From assembly GCF_021531715.1 (NCBI RefSeq), contig NZ_JAFBIT010000002.1:186001-250000 (forward strand): a stretch of 64,000 bases of DNA, in the 5' to 3' direction. The DNA comes from Anaeromassilibacillus senegalensis. GTDB lineage: Bacteria; Bacillota; Clostridia; Oscillospirales; Acutalibacteraceae. The translations under genes and the position numbers were made by a program. The notes under the pieces are model-generated. The model made no database searches. It was not told the origin of the DNA and worked only from the letters and a program-made list of their open reading frames with translations. The number at the start of each line of letters is the position of its first letter. Position 1 is the first letter of the stretch. Below are positions 16,509 to 26,054 of the stretch, in pieces.

Positions 16509-17557
16509 TCGTAGAGGTCGCCCGAGTACCAGTCGATTTTCCCGGCTGCGAGGGCGTCCTCAAATTTTTCCGGCCAGTAATCCGGCACTTTGCCGGAGGC
16601 ATACCACACATCCGGGAACCGCGCGTTCTCGTTTTCCGTGATCTTCGCGGTATCGACGATGGCGTTCTCGCCCTCGCGCACCTTGCGCGCCACGACGACC
16701 GTGCGGAAGCCCTCGTACTCATACGAGCAGGTGGAAAGCAGGATGATCCGGTCGTCCTCGTTGAGGTCGACGCCGGTGTTCACCATGCTGCGCTGCATCA
16801 GCTCATAGTAAAACTGCATTTTGGCCTTATCGCGGCCCGTCCAGTATGTGCTGCTCTGGCCCACGTAGTTGAACAGCTCGCCCTGTGCCGGGTCCGTATT
16901 CGTCTTGAAAACCGAAACGATTTTCCAGTCCCCCGCTTCCTCGACCGTGTCGTACCGGATGACGGGGGATTGCTTTACGGTCTCCGCGCTGCCGAAGCCG
17001 ATCAGGCTCCAGAACATGCGGCCGTCCTGCATACTGTGGCCGTGAATGAGCTGCGTCTCTGCGGAAAGGTCGCACGAGGCGTCGAGGAAGATGCTGCCGT
17101 ATTTCGACTCCTCTTCCTTATAGTTGTGATACAGATAGTACTCCGGATCGTCCTCGGAGGACTGGAGCACCGGCTGGTTGATGTTCGTATTCTCGATGCG
17201 CAGCCAGCCGCAGATATCCGGGTTGATTTCCTGCAGCTTCTGCACCGCCTCCACGCGCCGGGCTGCGCTCTCGCCGGGCGTTTCCTCCGTGCCAACCGCG
17301 CCCTCCACCGGGGTGCCGGCCAGGCCGCCCGCCTCGACGAAGACCGCCTGAATCTCCTCCGCGCTCTGATCCGCAAACATCGGGTTGATGACGAACTCCC
17401 AGACGAGCACGCTCGCGGAAACGAGAAAAACGGCTGCAAAGGCGATGATCAGGACAACGAAAACGACGCTGTGCTTCTTCTGCTGCGTACCGGAGGAGAT
17501 ATCCTCAAAAACAGGCACGCGCTGCGGCTCTCCCTCGGGCATATTCTGCTGTTTCAT
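16505..17557 (-). CDS. srtB: Class B sortase
   Basis: A 350-residue membrane-anchored cysteine transpeptidase. One N-terminal helix (about 30-57) is followed by a linker and the sortase domain. The catalytic histidine is H174 in LIHGHSM, the cysteine C277 in LLSTCSYEYEGF, and the arginine R285. Sortases join surface proteins carrying a C-terminal sorting signal to the cell wall or to each other. No protein with an obvious LPXTG- or NPQTN-type signal is visible in the window, so the target is elsewhere. It is the last gene of a six-gene run with nadE, thiI and cinA, an odd place for a sortase. Confidence 0.9.
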   Translation of the reverse strand: MKQQNMPEGEPQRVPVFEDISSGTQQKKHSVVFVVLIIAFAAVFLVSASVLVWEFVINPMFADQSAEEIQAVFVEAGGLAGTPVEGAVGTEETPGESAARRVEAVQKLQEINPDICGWLRIENTNINQPVLQSSEDDPEYYLYHNYKEEESKYGSIFLDASCDLSAETQLIHGHSMQDGRMFWSLIGFGSAETVKQSPVIRYDTVEEAGDWKIVSVFKTNTDPAQGELFNYVGQSSTYWTGRDKAKMQFYYELMQRSMVNTGVDLNEDDRIILLSTCSYEYEGFRTVVVARKVREGENAIVDTAKITENENARFPDVWYASGKVPDYWPEKFEDALAAGKIDWYSGDLYD

Positions 17558-17589
17558 ACGAACCTTCCTTTCTTTGCGTCGGGCGCGGC

Positions 17590-18843
17590 TCAGGCTTCAT
17601 CGACCGGCAGGCCGGCGAGATAGCGGCGCACCATGTCGAGCGCCTTGGAGGCCGCGCAGTGGCGGTGCCATTCGCGGGACTTCATGCGGCCCGCAGGCTG
17701 GCGCTTTGCGACCCACGTGTTTTCGCCGTCGCTCAGCGCGATATAGACGAGGCCGACCGGCTTTTCCGCCGTGCCGCCGCCCGGGCCCGCGATGCCGGTG
17801 ATGCCGACGCCGATATCCGCGCCGCTGCGCCGCACAATGCCTTCCGCCATCGCGCGCGCCGTCTGCTCGCTGACCGCGCCGTGCGCCTCGAGCGTCTCGT
17901 GCGGCACGCCGAGCAGCGCTTCCTTCACGCGGTTCGCGTACGTGACGCAGCCCATCTCGAACACATCGGACGAACCGGGCACATCGGTGATGCGCTTTGC
18001 GAGCAAACCGCCGGTGCAGGATTCCGCGGTGGCAAGCGTTTTGCCCGCCTTTTTCAGCTCGCGGACGACGAGCTCCTCGAGCGAATCGACATCCACGCCG
18101 TAGACAAAGCTGCCGACGCGGCGGCGGATTTCCTCCACAACGGGCGCGCACATCGCATCCGCCTCCGCTTCGTTCGCGGCCTTCGCCGTGACGCGGACGA
18201 ACATCTCGCCCTCCTTCGCGTACGGCGCGGCGGTGGGATTGCTGTTCTGCGTGAGGTCGTCGATCATCAGCGCGACCGCCGCCTCGCCGCGCCCGTAAAC
18301 ATGCACGCTGTGCGACGCGATGACCGCGTTCTGGAACTTCGCGAGGTACGGCACGGCGTAATTTTTGAGCATCGGCTCCAGCTCTGAGGGCGGGCCGGGC
18401 AGCATGATGACGATTTTGCCCTGCGCCGTCTGAAACGCGCAGCCCGGCGCGGTGCCGTTGTCGTTCTGCAAAACGGTGCAGCCTTCGGGCAGCATCGCCT
18501 GCTTGATCTGGTTCTCGGAAAGCCCGCCGCGCGCGAAATATTCCTTCAGGCGGTCGTAGCTCGGCTGGTGCAGAACGAGCTTCTTCCCCGCCGCCGCGGC
18601 GACCGTCTCCTTCGTCAGGTCGTCGCCGGTCGGCCCGAGGCCGCCGGTTGTAATCAGGATATCGCTGCGGTCGAGCGCGTCCCAGACGGCCTTCTCGAGC
18701 CGCCCCACATTATCGCCGACGACGGCCGCATACAGCAGGTCGATGCCGAGCCCGGAGAGCGCCTTCGCGACGATGGTCGTATCGGTGTTGACGGTCTGGC
18801 CGAGCAAAAGCTCTGTACCGACCGATAAAACTTCTGCCTGCAT
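17590..18843 (-). CDS. cinA: CinA-family protein (competence/damage-inducible; NMN deamidase)
   Basis: A 417-residue two-domain CinA. The N-terminal molybdopterin-binding-like domain starts EVLSVGTELLLGQTVNTD and carries ITTGGLGPTGDD. The C-terminal CinA domain carries ATAESCTGGLLAKRITDVPG and GITGIAGPGGG. The family hydrolyses ADP-ribose and/or deamidates nicotinamide mononucleotide in pyridine-nucleotide salvage. That fits its place in a run headed by NAD synthetase. Gaps to neighbours are 17 and 32 bases, consistent with co-transcription. Confidence 0.93.
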   Translation of the reverse strand: MQAEVLSVGTELLLGQTVNTDTTIVAKALSGLGIDLLYAAVVGDNVGRLEKAVWDALDRSDILITTGGLGPTGDDLTKETVAAAAGKKLVLHQPSYDRLKEYFARGGLSENQIKQAMLPEGCTVLQNDNGTAPGCAFQTAQGKIVIMLPGPPSELEPMLKNYAVPYLAKFQNAVIASHSVHVYGRGEAAVALMIDDLTQNSNPTAAPYAKEGEMFVRVTAKAANEAEADAMCAPVVEEIRRRVGSFVYGVDVDSLEELVVRELKKAGKTLATAESCTGGLLAKRITDVPGSSDVFEMGCVTYANRVKEALLGVPHETLEAHGAVSEQTARAMAEGIVRRSGADIGVGITGIAGPGGGTAEKPVGLVYIALSDGENTWVAKRQPAGRMKSREWHRHCAASKALDMVRRYLAGLPVDEA

Positions 18844-18860
18844 AGCAAAAACTTCCTTTC

Positions 18861-20027
18861 TCAGAGATGGCGAATCTCGACGTTCGCGAGGCAGTCCTCG
18901 ACGAGCGCGTCGACGTCCAGACTTCTTTCCGCCGCCTCGACGAGCTGGATGGTCGGGCGCGTGCGGGGATGCCGCGGCGTGAAGACCGTGCAGCAGTCCT
19001 CATACGGCTCGATCGAGATGTCGTACGTGTCGATGCGGTGCGCGAGCGCGACGATCTCCGCCTTGTCGCTGCCGATCAGCGGGCGGAAGACCGGGATGTG
19101 CGCCGCGGCGTCCGTGCAGGCGATCGCCTGGATGGTCTGGCTCGCCACCTGCCCGAGGCTTTCGCCGGTGATCAGCGCGCCGCAGTCCTTTTCACGGGCG
19201 ATGCGCTCCGCCGCGCGCATCATGAAGCGCCGCATGATGACGGTCGCGAGCTCCTCGGGGCAGTTATCGCGAATCTGCTCCTGAATCTTTGTGAACGGGA
19301 CGGTCACCATTTCGATGCGTCCCGCGTATTCGCCGACCTTCTTGAGCAGCGCGACGACCTTTTCGTGCGCGCGCTCGCTCGTGTACGGCGGGCTTGCGAA
19401 GTGGATCGCAGTCAGCTCCACGCCGCGCTTCGCCATCATCCACGCCGCGACGGGGCTGTCGAGGCCGCCGCTGATGAGGATGGCCGCCTTGCCGCCGGTG
19501 CCCACCGGGATGCCGCCCGCGCCGAGCTTCGTCTCGCAGTGGATATACGCGCCCTTTTCGCGGATCTCGACGCGCACCGTGATGTCCGGGTTGTGCACAT
19601 CGACCGAGAGGTGCGCGTTCGCGCGCAGCAGCGCCGCGCCGACCTCGCGCGAGATCTGCATCGAATCGAGCGGGAATTTCTTATCCGCGCGCTTCGATTC
19701 TACCTTGAATGTGGAAAACGATGCGAGCGTATCGCGGAGATACTCCGGCGCCGTCTTCAAGATGGCGTCCATATTTTTCTCGCAGACGCACGCGCGGGTA
19801 TAGCCGATGACGCCGAATACCTTCGCGACGCGCTCCTCGGCCTCGTCGATGTCTGCGTCCTCGTCCTTCGGGACGATGTAGATCGTCGACTGCATCGAGT
19901 ACACGTCGAAATTGCCCGCGCGCTGGATGCGGCGGCGGATGTTTTTCAAAAGCCGGTCTTCAAACACGCGGCGGTTGAGCCCCTTGAGCACGATTTCGCC
20001 GAGCTTGACCAAAATTACTTCCTGCAT
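18861..20027 (-). CDS. thiI: tRNA 4-thiouridine synthase ThiI (no rhodanese domain)
   Basis: A 388-residue ThiI with an N-terminal ferredoxin-like and THUMP RNA-binding region (about 1-165) and a C-terminal adenylation domain. The PP-loop is ILISGGLDSPVAAW near residue 185. The enzyme adenylates U8 of tRNA and inserts sulfur; in some bacteria it also feeds thiamine thiazole synthesis. It lacks the C-terminal rhodanese domain of the E. coli enzyme, as in many Bacillota. In these, sulfur comes straight from a dedicated cysteine desulfurase, and such a gene lies immediately upstream (20 bases). Confidence 0.95.
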   Translation of the reverse strand: MQEVILVKLGEIVLKGLNRRVFEDRLLKNIRRRIQRAGNFDVYSMQSTIYIVPKDEDADIDEAEERVAKVFGVIGYTRACVCEKNMDAILKTAPEYLRDTLASFSTFKVESKRADKKFPLDSMQISREVGAALLRANAHLSVDVHNPDITVRVEIREKGAYIHCETKLGAGGIPVGTGGKAAILISGGLDSPVAAWMMAKRGVELTAIHFASPPYTSERAHEKVVALLKKVGEYAGRIEMVTVPFTKIQEQIRDNCPEELATVIMRRFMMRAAERIAREKDCGALITGESLGQVASQTIQAIACTDAAAHIPVFRPLIGSDKAEIVALAHRIDTYDISIEPYEDCCTVFTPRHPRTRPTIQLVEAAERSLDVDALVEDCLANVEIRHL

Positions 20028-20047
20028 ATGCCTGTTTCCTTTTCTGT

Positions 20048-21184
20048 TTATGTGTGCGACAGCGTCTGAAGGCCAAGCGCGAGGGCGTCGGCAAACGCGT
20101 CGATTTCTTCTGTGGTGTTCTCCGCCGAAAGGCTGACGCGCAGCGAGGATTCAATCCGCTCGCGGGGCAGCCCCATCGCGGTCAGCACGTGGCTGGGCTT
20201 TGCCTTTCCGCACGCCGAGCCGCTCGAGACGTAGATGCCGCGCTGCGCGAGAAAATGCAGCATCGTCTCCGCGCGCACGCGCCCCGCCGAGAGGTTCACG
20301 ATGTACGGCATCGCGTTTTCCGGCGAATTGAGCGTAACCTCCGGCATTGCTCGCAGGCGCTCGATGAGGTGCGTCTGCACCGCGCGCACGGTGCGTTCCG
20401 CGTCGCTTTCCGCGGGCATTTCCCGCACCGCCGCGCCGAATGCGCAGATCTGCGGCACGCCCTCGGTGCCCGGGCGCAGGTTCTTCTCCTGCCCGCCGCC
20501 GAACGCATGGGGCAGAATCCGCACGCCGCTTCGGACGGCGAGCGCGCCCACGCCCTTCGGCGCGTGCACCTTGTGGCCCGAGACGCTGATGAGATCGACG
20601 CCGAGCTTTTTCATCGAGAGTGGCAGCTTGCAGAACGCCTGCACCGCGTCCGTGTGAAACAGCGCGGGCGCTTTTTTTCGCTTGATGATCCCGGCGATTT
20701 CTTTGAGCGGCAGCACCGCGCCGGTCTCGTTGTTGACCGTCATGACGCTGACGAGGATCGTCTTCGCGTCGATCACCGGCTCGAATTTCGCGGCGGGGAT
20801 GTTGCCGTCCGCGTCCGGCTCCACGTACACGACCTCGAAACCCTCTTTTTCAAGCGCCGCCATCGTCGCGAGCACGGCGGGGTGCTCGATGGCGGTCGTC
20901 ACGATGCGGTTTCCCGCCCGCTTCTTCGCGTGGGCCGCGCCGAGGATCGCGATGTTGTCGCTCTCCGTGCCGCCGGAGGTGAAATACACCTCATTCGGCT
21001 GGGCGGAAAGACGCTGCGCCAGAATTTCGCGCGCCGCGGTCATCTCCCGCTCCGCCGCAAAGCCCTTGCTGTGCAGCGAGGAGGGGTTGCCGTAGCATTC
21101 GGTCATCATATAGAGCGCCTTTTCCGCCGCCGCCTTTGAGACGCGCGTGGTGGCGCTGTTGTCAAGATAAATTTCCTGTGGCAT
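20048..21184 (-). CDS. Cysteine desulfurase (NifS/NifZ-like, partner of ThiI)
   Basis: A 378-residue class V PLP-dependent enzyme. Visible features are YLDNSATTR at the N-terminus, FTSGGTESDN, HTDAVQ, the PLP lysine in SVSGHKVHAPKG and the persulfide cysteine loop SSGSACG. It takes sulfur from L-cysteine, leaving alanine, and passes it as a persulfide. Position directly before thiI suggests it is the dedicated donor for tRNA 4-thiouridine, as NifZ is in Bacillus subtilis, rather than the general Fe-S cluster desulfurase. Confidence 0.93.
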   Translation of the reverse strand: MPQEIYLDNSATTRVSKAAAEKALYMMTECYGNPSSLHSKGFAAEREMTAAREILAQRLSAQPNEVYFTSGGTESDNIAILGAAHAKKRAGNRIVTTAIEHPAVLATMAALEKEGFEVVYVEPDADGNIPAAKFEPVIDAKTILVSVMTVNNETGAVLPLKEIAGIIKRKKAPALFHTDAVQAFCKLPLSMKKLGVDLISVSGHKVHAPKGVGALAVRSGVRILPHAFGGGQEKNLRPGTEGVPQICAFGAAVREMPAESDAERTVRAVQTHLIERLRAMPEVTLNSPENAMPYIVNLSAGRVRAETMLHFLAQRGIYVSSGSACGKAKPSHVLTAMGLPRERIESSLRVSLSAENTTEEIDAFADALALGLQTLSHT

Positions 21185-21201
21185 AAAACGAACGGCTTCC
21201 T

Positions 21202-22152
21202 TTACAGTCTGCGGTAGCCTGTCTCAAAATCGACGACGTTTTTGAGCGGCCTGCCCGCGAGAAATGCGGTGAGATTTTCCGCCATGATGCGGATGATACG
21301 GTCGTGCGTCTCCGAGAGATGGAAGCCGCCCGAGACATGCGGCGTGATGACCGCGTTCTCCTGCTTCCAGAGCGGATGGTCCGCGGGAAGCGGCTCCGGG
21401 TCGGTGACATCCAGCCCAGCGCCGGAAAGCTTGCCGCTTTGAAGCGCCGCGCAGAGCGCGTCGGTATCGACAATCGTGCCGCGCCCGACATTCAGAAGCA
21501 CCGCGCCGTCCTTCATCTTCGCGATGCGCGCCGCGTCGAACATGCCCTTCGTCAGCGACGTTCCGGGCAGCGTGATCGCCACGCAGTCCGCCTGCGGGAG
21601 ATAATCATCGAGCCGGTCGGTGTGGATCAGCTCGTCGACGTAATCGGGCTTCTCCGTGCCCGCGCGCCGCACGCCGATGACCTTTGCGCCGAGCGCCTTG
21701 GCGCGCTTTGCGAATTCCCCGCCGATGTTGCCGAGGCCGAGCACCAGCACCGTGGAACCCCAGACCGAGGTGACCGGGCCGAGATCGTGCCAATCGCTTT
21801 CGCTCTGCCTGTCGCGGTAGCGGTGGAGCTTCTTCATCAGTTCCAGCCAGACGGCGAGCATGTACTCCGAGATCGCGAGGCCGTACGCGCCGGTGGCGTT
21901 CGTCAGCACGGCGTCCTTCGGCAGGCAGCCGTTCACGTAGCCGTCTACGCCGGCGCTCGCGGTCTGCATCCAGCACAGCTTGTCTGCAGGGCTCAACAGC
22001 GCGGGGCTGACATTGCCGAGCAGAATGTCGGCATTTTCGATATCCGCGCGCGTCACGCTTTCCTCTTTATAGATGAATTGTGCACCCGGCGCGGCGCTTT
22101 CGAGCCATGCGCGGTGGTACGGCTTTGTCTGTACCGTAACCAGAATGTTCAT
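21202..22152 (-). CDS. D-isomer-specific 2-hydroxyacid dehydrogenase
   Basis: A 316-residue NAD(P)-dependent dehydrogenase. The Rossmann motif is VLGLGNIGGEFAKRAK, and the catalytic residues appear as R in GRGTIVDTD, E in DPEPLP and H in TPHVSGGFH. The family oxidises or reduces D-2-hydroxyacids such as glyoxylate/glycolate or phosphoglycerate; the short length and weak N-terminal half do not match classical SerA. Its start overlaps the nadE stop by four bases. The exact substrate is unknown. Confidence 0.88.
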   Translation of the reverse strand: MNILVTVQTKPYHRAWLESAAPGAQFIYKEESVTRADIENADILLGNVSPALLSPADKLCWMQTASAGVDGYVNGCLPKDAVLTNATGAYGLAISEYMLAVWLELMKKLHRYRDRQSESDWHDLGPVTSVWGSTVLVLGLGNIGGEFAKRAKALGAKVIGVRRAGTEKPDYVDELIHTDRLDDYLPQADCVAITLPGTSLTKGMFDAARIAKMKDGAVLLNVGRGTIVDTDALCAALQSGKLSGAGLDVTDPEPLPADHPLWKQENAVITPHVSGGFHLSETHDRIIRIMAENLTAFLAGRPLKNVVDFETGYRRL

Positions 22153-24050
22153 GATAATCCCTCAATTTCCTCCAACCAGATTTTGCCACACGCGTCGCTC
22201 GGCATGCGGAAGTCGCCGCGCGGCGAGAGCGTGACGGAACCGACCTTCGGACCGTCCGGCAGACAGGAGCGCTTGAACTGCTGCTGGAAGAACCGGCGAT
22301 AGAAGGTTCTGAGCCATTTTTTGATCGTCTCCGCGTCGTACTGTCCCTCGAATGAAGCGAGCGCCATCGCGTAGATTTTACGCGGAGTAAATCCGAAGCG
22401 GAGCATATAATACAAAAAGTAATCGTGCAGCTCGTAGGGACCGACGAGATCCTCGGTCTTCTGCGAGATTTCGCCGTCCTTCGGCGGCAGCAGCTCGGGG
22501 CTGACCGGCGTATCGAGGATATCGAGCAGGACGCGGCGGAGCGTCTCCCCGCCGTGCATCGCCTCATACCGCACGAGATGGCGCACCAGCGTCTTCGGAA
22601 TCGACGCGTTGACCGCGTACATCGACATGTGGTCGCCGTTGTACGTCGCCCAGCCGAGCGCAAGCTCCGAGAGGTCGCCCGTGCCGATGACGATGCCGTT
22701 ATACTGGTTTGCGATGTCCATCAGAAGCTGCGTGCGTTCGCGCGCCTGCGAGTTCTCATACGTCACGTCGAGTACAGCGGGATCGTGGCCGATGTCCTTA
22801 AAGTGCTGTTCCACGGCCTTTGCGATCGGGATCTCATCGAAATGCACGCGAAGCTCCTCGGCGAGGCACTGGGCGTTGCTCTTCGTGCGCGCGGTCGTGC
22901 CGAAGCACGGCATCGAAACCGTGCGGATGCCTTCGCGCGGCAGGCCGAGCAGATCAAACGCGTTCGCCGTGACGAGCAGCGCGAGCGTGGAATCGAGGCC
23001 GCCGGAAAGGCCGATGACCGCCGTTTTGCAGCCGATGTGGCTGAGACGCGTCGCAAGGCCGGTCGCCTGCATGCGCAGGATCGTCTCACAGCGCGCGGAA
23101 AGATCCGCGTCGCTCTTCGGGACGAACGGATACGGGTACGCGACGCGCGTCGTCTCGATTTCGGGCATGCGCAGGCCGGCTTCCAGCACCGTGCAGTCCG
23201 GAATATCGCGCCACGTGTTCATGCGGCGGCGCTCCTGCACGAGGCGCTCCACGTCGACATCGCCGTACGTGATGCCGTTTGAGAACAGATCGCTTTCGGC
23301 AAGAAGCGTGCCGTTTTCACAGATCAGGTTGTGCCCGGAGAAGATCATATCGGTCGTGCTCTCGCCGAAGCCGCTGTCCGCATAGGCGTAAGCCGCGAGC
23401 AGGCGGCCGGAGTGCATCCGCAGCATATCGCGGCGGTACTGCGCCTTGCCGATGATCTCATCGCTGCACGAGAGGTTCAGAAGAATTGTCGCGCCGCCCT
23501 GCGCGAGACGCACGCTCGGCGGGTTTGCCACCCAGACGTCCTCGCAGATCTCGACGCCGACCGTGACATCCGGCGCAATCTCGATCAGAACATCGCGGCA
23601 GTCGTACCACTCGCCGTCAAAGCGAAGCATGCCGCTTTCCGGCGCGGGAGAGAAATGCCGCATCTCGTAAAATTCGGAATAATTCGGGATGTTCTGCTTG
23701 GCGGGCAGCGCGAGCAGCTCGCCGCGGCTGAACACCGCCGCGCAGTTGTACAGCGCGCCGCCGGACGGCACCGGCATGCCGACCGCGCAGAGGATCTCGA
23801 GGTCCTTCGTCTCCTCGATCAGCCCGCGCAGGCACTGCTTTGCGCGCTCCATCAGCCGCCTGTCCTTAAACAGGTCGCCGCAGGTGTAGCCGGTCACGGA
23901 AAGCTCCGGAAAAACGATGACGGACGCGCCGTTTTCGGCAGCCTCCCGGATCATCCGGCCGATCTCGGCTGTATTGTGCGGGCAGTCCGCCACTTTGACG
24001 CGCGGCGTGGCCACGGCGATGCGGACGATGCCGTCGATTTGCATACCCAT
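22149..24050 (-). CDS. nadE: Glutamine-dependent NAD+ synthetase
   Basis: A 633-residue two-domain NadE. The N-terminal nitrilase-fold glutaminase carries the triad: E in VFPELSVTG, K in LPAKQNIPN and C in VGVEICEDVW. The C-terminal synthetase has the PP-loop VIGLSGGLDSTLALL. It makes NAD+ from nicotinic acid adenine dinucleotide using ATP and glutamine, the last step of NAD synthesis. The ATG at 24050 was chosen because AAGGAAGGG precedes it at eight bases; the frame extends upstream without a ribosome site. It heads the six-gene run down to sortase B. Confidence 0.95.
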   Translation of the reverse strand: MGMQIDGIVRIAVATPRVKVADCPHNTAEIGRMIREAAENGASVIVFPELSVTGYTCGDLFKDRRLMERAKQCLRGLIEETKDLEILCAVGMPVPSGGALYNCAAVFSRGELLALPAKQNIPNYSEFYEMRHFSPAPESGMLRFDGEWYDCRDVLIEIAPDVTVGVEICEDVWVANPPSVRLAQGGATILLNLSCSDEIIGKAQYRRDMLRMHSGRLLAAYAYADSGFGESTTDMIFSGHNLICENGTLLAESDLFSNGITYGDVDVERLVQERRRMNTWRDIPDCTVLEAGLRMPEIETTRVAYPYPFVPKSDADLSARCETILRMQATGLATRLSHIGCKTAVIGLSGGLDSTLALLVTANAFDLLGLPREGIRTVSMPCFGTTARTKSNAQCLAEELRVHFDEIPIAKAVEQHFKDIGHDPAVLDVTYENSQARERTQLLMDIANQYNGIVIGTGDLSELALGWATYNGDHMSMYAVNASIPKTLVRHLVRYEAMHGGETLRRVLLDILDTPVSPELLPPKDGEISQKTEDLVGPYELHDYFLYYMLRFGFTPRKIYAMALASFEGQYDAETIKKWLRTFYRRFFQQQFKRSCLPDGPKVGSVTLSPRGDFRMPSDACGKIWLEEIEGLS

Positions 24051-24080
24051 TTTGCATACCCTTCCTTTACATGGTGTATC

Positions 24081-24128
24081 GCCCGTTTGCACAAATTCCC
24101 CCTGCCGGAAAAGCAGGGGGAAACGGGC
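24081..24128 (-). terminator. Extended hairpin after VanW gene
   Basis: An inner 10-bp stem (24096-24105 with 24113-24122, C5/G5 core) is nested near an outer pair (GCCCGTTT 24081-24088, AAACGGGC 24121-24128). The inner and outer arms partly compete. A short T-containing tail follows on the minus strand. Confidence 0.6.
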
Positions 24129-24150
24129 TGTATTCTGCTGAAAATACGCA

Positions 24151-25692
24151 CTACGCCTCGCTCAGCGTCTCCGGATCGGTCGTCACCTCGGGCGTGGGCT
24201 CGGGTGTCGGTTCCGGCGTGGGCTCAGGCGTCGGTTCCGGTGTCGGCTCGGGCGTCGGCGCCGCAGTCGGTTCAGCCGTAGGCTTCTCCGTCGGTTTGGC
24301 GGTCGGCTTTGCGGTTGGCTTCGGCGTAGGCGTTGCATTCACGTCCGTGCCCGGGCCGATGCGGTAGATCGTGCCGGTCGCGCCGTAGGACGAGGAGGGC
24401 AGCGATTCGGTCTTGATCACTTTGCCGTCCTTGATATATTCGCGCCATGCCTCGGCGGTGTAGCCCCAGTTGCCGCTTGTGGAAAGCACCTTCTCGCCTT
24501 TTTTCAGGTTATAGTCTGTGACATACTTGACCGTATCGAGCGGCGGAGTCTCGCTGGTCGTCGTGGAATAGACATCGATGCTGTCCCACTCCTCCGGATG
24601 TCTGCCATAGAACTGTACGTGCAGCGTCACGCCGTCCATCCAGCACATGATGTACACCGGTGTGTCGAGATCGTTGCGGAACCGGAAATCCAGATCGCCG
24701 TAGCTGACCGTGGCGTCCAGACCGATCGGCACGTATGTAGACGGCGAGGAGTGGCAGTAACGCATGGTGATCGTCATGCCCGCGCGGATCGCGGCGCCGT
24801 AGATCGTCGAGGACGCCTGGCAGATACCGCCGCCGTACATCTGAACGAGCGCGCCGCCGGAAAGACCGCCTGCGGGCAGGAAGCCCGTGGCAGCGCTGGT
24901 GGAATCGCCGACCGTATCCTCATAGGAGAACGTTTCGCCCGGCTGCACCACCGTGCCGTCCACATGGGACAGCGCGAGCGCCATATTGTGGTTGCCGTTC
25001 TCGGTATTGGTCGAGACCGTTTCGTACTCGGAAATCTTGACGAAATCCTTCTTGAGCTGCTCCGTCGTGACCTTGGCAGGCGTCTTTTCCATAACGGCCT
25101 CCACGATGCCGCTCACGCCCTTTTTGAACTGCTCCCGGACGACTGTGACCGTCTTTTTCAGGTCGAGCTTCTGCCCGTCCACGCTCTCCTTAAAGACGAA
25201 TTCGCCCTTGTCGTAATCGTAGGATTCGATGCTCGCATCCTGCCCCTCAACATTGAATTCATCGAGGCGCGCCTGAAGCTCGTCCTCGAGCTTTTGGAGC
25301 TTGAGGGAATACGAGATCTTGTAGCTGCCCGGCTTGCGGTCCTTCAGCAGGCGGGTCAGCGTGATATCGAGCGTATCGACGATCGTGACGTCTTTGCCGC
25401 TGACCTCGATCTTCGTCTTGTCGATCACCAGCGTGACCTTCAGATTCTCATATTGCTTCATGATCTCGGCGCGGCACGCCTCGCGCGCTTCGCTGAGCTT
25501 CATGCCGGAAATATCCACGTTGTCCATCTTTGTGCCCTCGGGGAACACGGTAAGATCTTCCACCACGGAAACCGTGCTGCTCTCCTCCTCCGGCTCGGCC
25601 GTTCTCTGGCAGCCCGCAAAGCCGGCCGCCAGCAGCGCCGCTGCCAGCAGCACCGCCGCTATCCGAATTTTTCTGCGTTTCATTTCTCCCAT
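24151..25692 (-). CDS. VanW-family lipoprotein with Pro-Thr repeat tail
   Basis: A 513-residue exported protein. The signal peptide ends in a lipobox-like GFAGC near residue 25 (counted from the second ATG), so it is probably lipid anchored. Two peptidoglycan-binding-4-like segments are followed by the VanW domain ([26 protein letters not shown] is its hallmark region, about residues 240-270) and a G5-like stretch. The last 75 residues are repeated PTAKPT and PEPTPEPT units, a probable wall-spanning tail. VanW proteins are common in Clostridia; their biochemical role is not settled. A GTG at 25698 lies at better distance from the AAAGGA site and may be the true start. Confidence 0.85.
   Translation of the reverse strand: MGEMKRRKIRIAAVLLAAALLAAGFAGCQRTAEPEEESSTVSVVEDLTVFPEGTKMDNVDISGMKLSEAREACRAEIMKQYENLKVTLVIDKTKIEVSGKDVTIVDTLDITLTRLLKDRKPGSYKISYSLKLQKLEDELQARLDEFNVEGQDASIESYDYDKGEFVFKESVDGQKLDLKKTVTVVREQFKKGVSGIVEAVMEKTPAKVTTEQLKKDFVKISEYETVSTNTENGNHNMALALSHVDGTVVQPGETFSYEDTVGDSTSAATGFLPAGGLSGGALVQMYGGGICQASSTIYGAAIRAGMTITMRYCHSSPSTYVPIGLDATVSYGDLDFRFRNDLDTPVYIMCWMDGVTLHVQFYGRHPEEWDSIDVYSTTTSETPPLDTVKYVTDYNLKKGEKVLSTSGNWGYTAEAWREYIKDGKVIKTESLPSSSYGATGTIYRIGPGTDVNATPTPKPTAKPTAKPTEKPTAEPTAAPTPEPTPEPTPEPTPEPTPEPTPEVTTDPETLSEA
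24180..24350. repeat. Short tandem 12-base repeats encoding Pro-Glu/Lys-Pro-Thr tail
   Basis: On the plus strand this reads as alternating GGCTCGGGCGTC / GGTTCCGGCGTG-type units; on the coding strand they give PEPT and AKPT repeats in VanW. It is coding low complexity, not a CRISPR or origin repeat. Confidence 0.75.
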
Positions 25693-26054
25693 TCTCACAA
25701 TCGTTCCTTTCTTCCTGCGGCGGATTCTCACCGCCTTTTCCCATATCTTTTCCGGACCGCCCCGCGGCGCCGGGTATTTTTCCCTATACAGATTTATTAT
25801 ACCCGCCCGCTGCCGGGTTGTAAAGATGAACTTCTTAAAACTGTATGAAAAACTTTGCCGCGCCCGCGCGCCATCCGGGTAACATAATTCATTATACAGC
25901 AAATGCGTGGAAAAATCTCACGAAAATTGCAAAGAATTTGCAAAAAATTCAGAACTTTTCGTCTGAATCCCCGCATTTTTATCCAGAACATATGGAAATC
26001 CCGGTAAAAGTATGATAAACTTAGCTCAGAAGATTTGAAAAGGAGCGTTTGACT
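25693..26054. other. Divergent intergenic region, 362 bp
   Basis: This gap separates the divergent VanW and glycosyltransferase-Nudix genes. It has a strong minus-strand promoter (25796-25824), another minus TATAAT at 25896-25891 without a good -35, and an AT-rich stretch. TATGAT at 26011-26016 may be the plus-strand -10, but I could not match a -35. No small gene or structured RNA was recognised. Confidence 0.6.
25796..25824 (-). promoter_or_regulatory. Strong sigma-A promoter for VanW gene
   Basis: Minus strand: TTTACA (25824-25819), 17-base spacer, TATAAT (25801-25796). Confidence 0.75.

Noticed and set aside
24180-24350. Regular short repeats that might be a CRISPR-like or origin array
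   Set aside because: They are 12-base units without spacers and encode the Pro-Thr tail of VanW.
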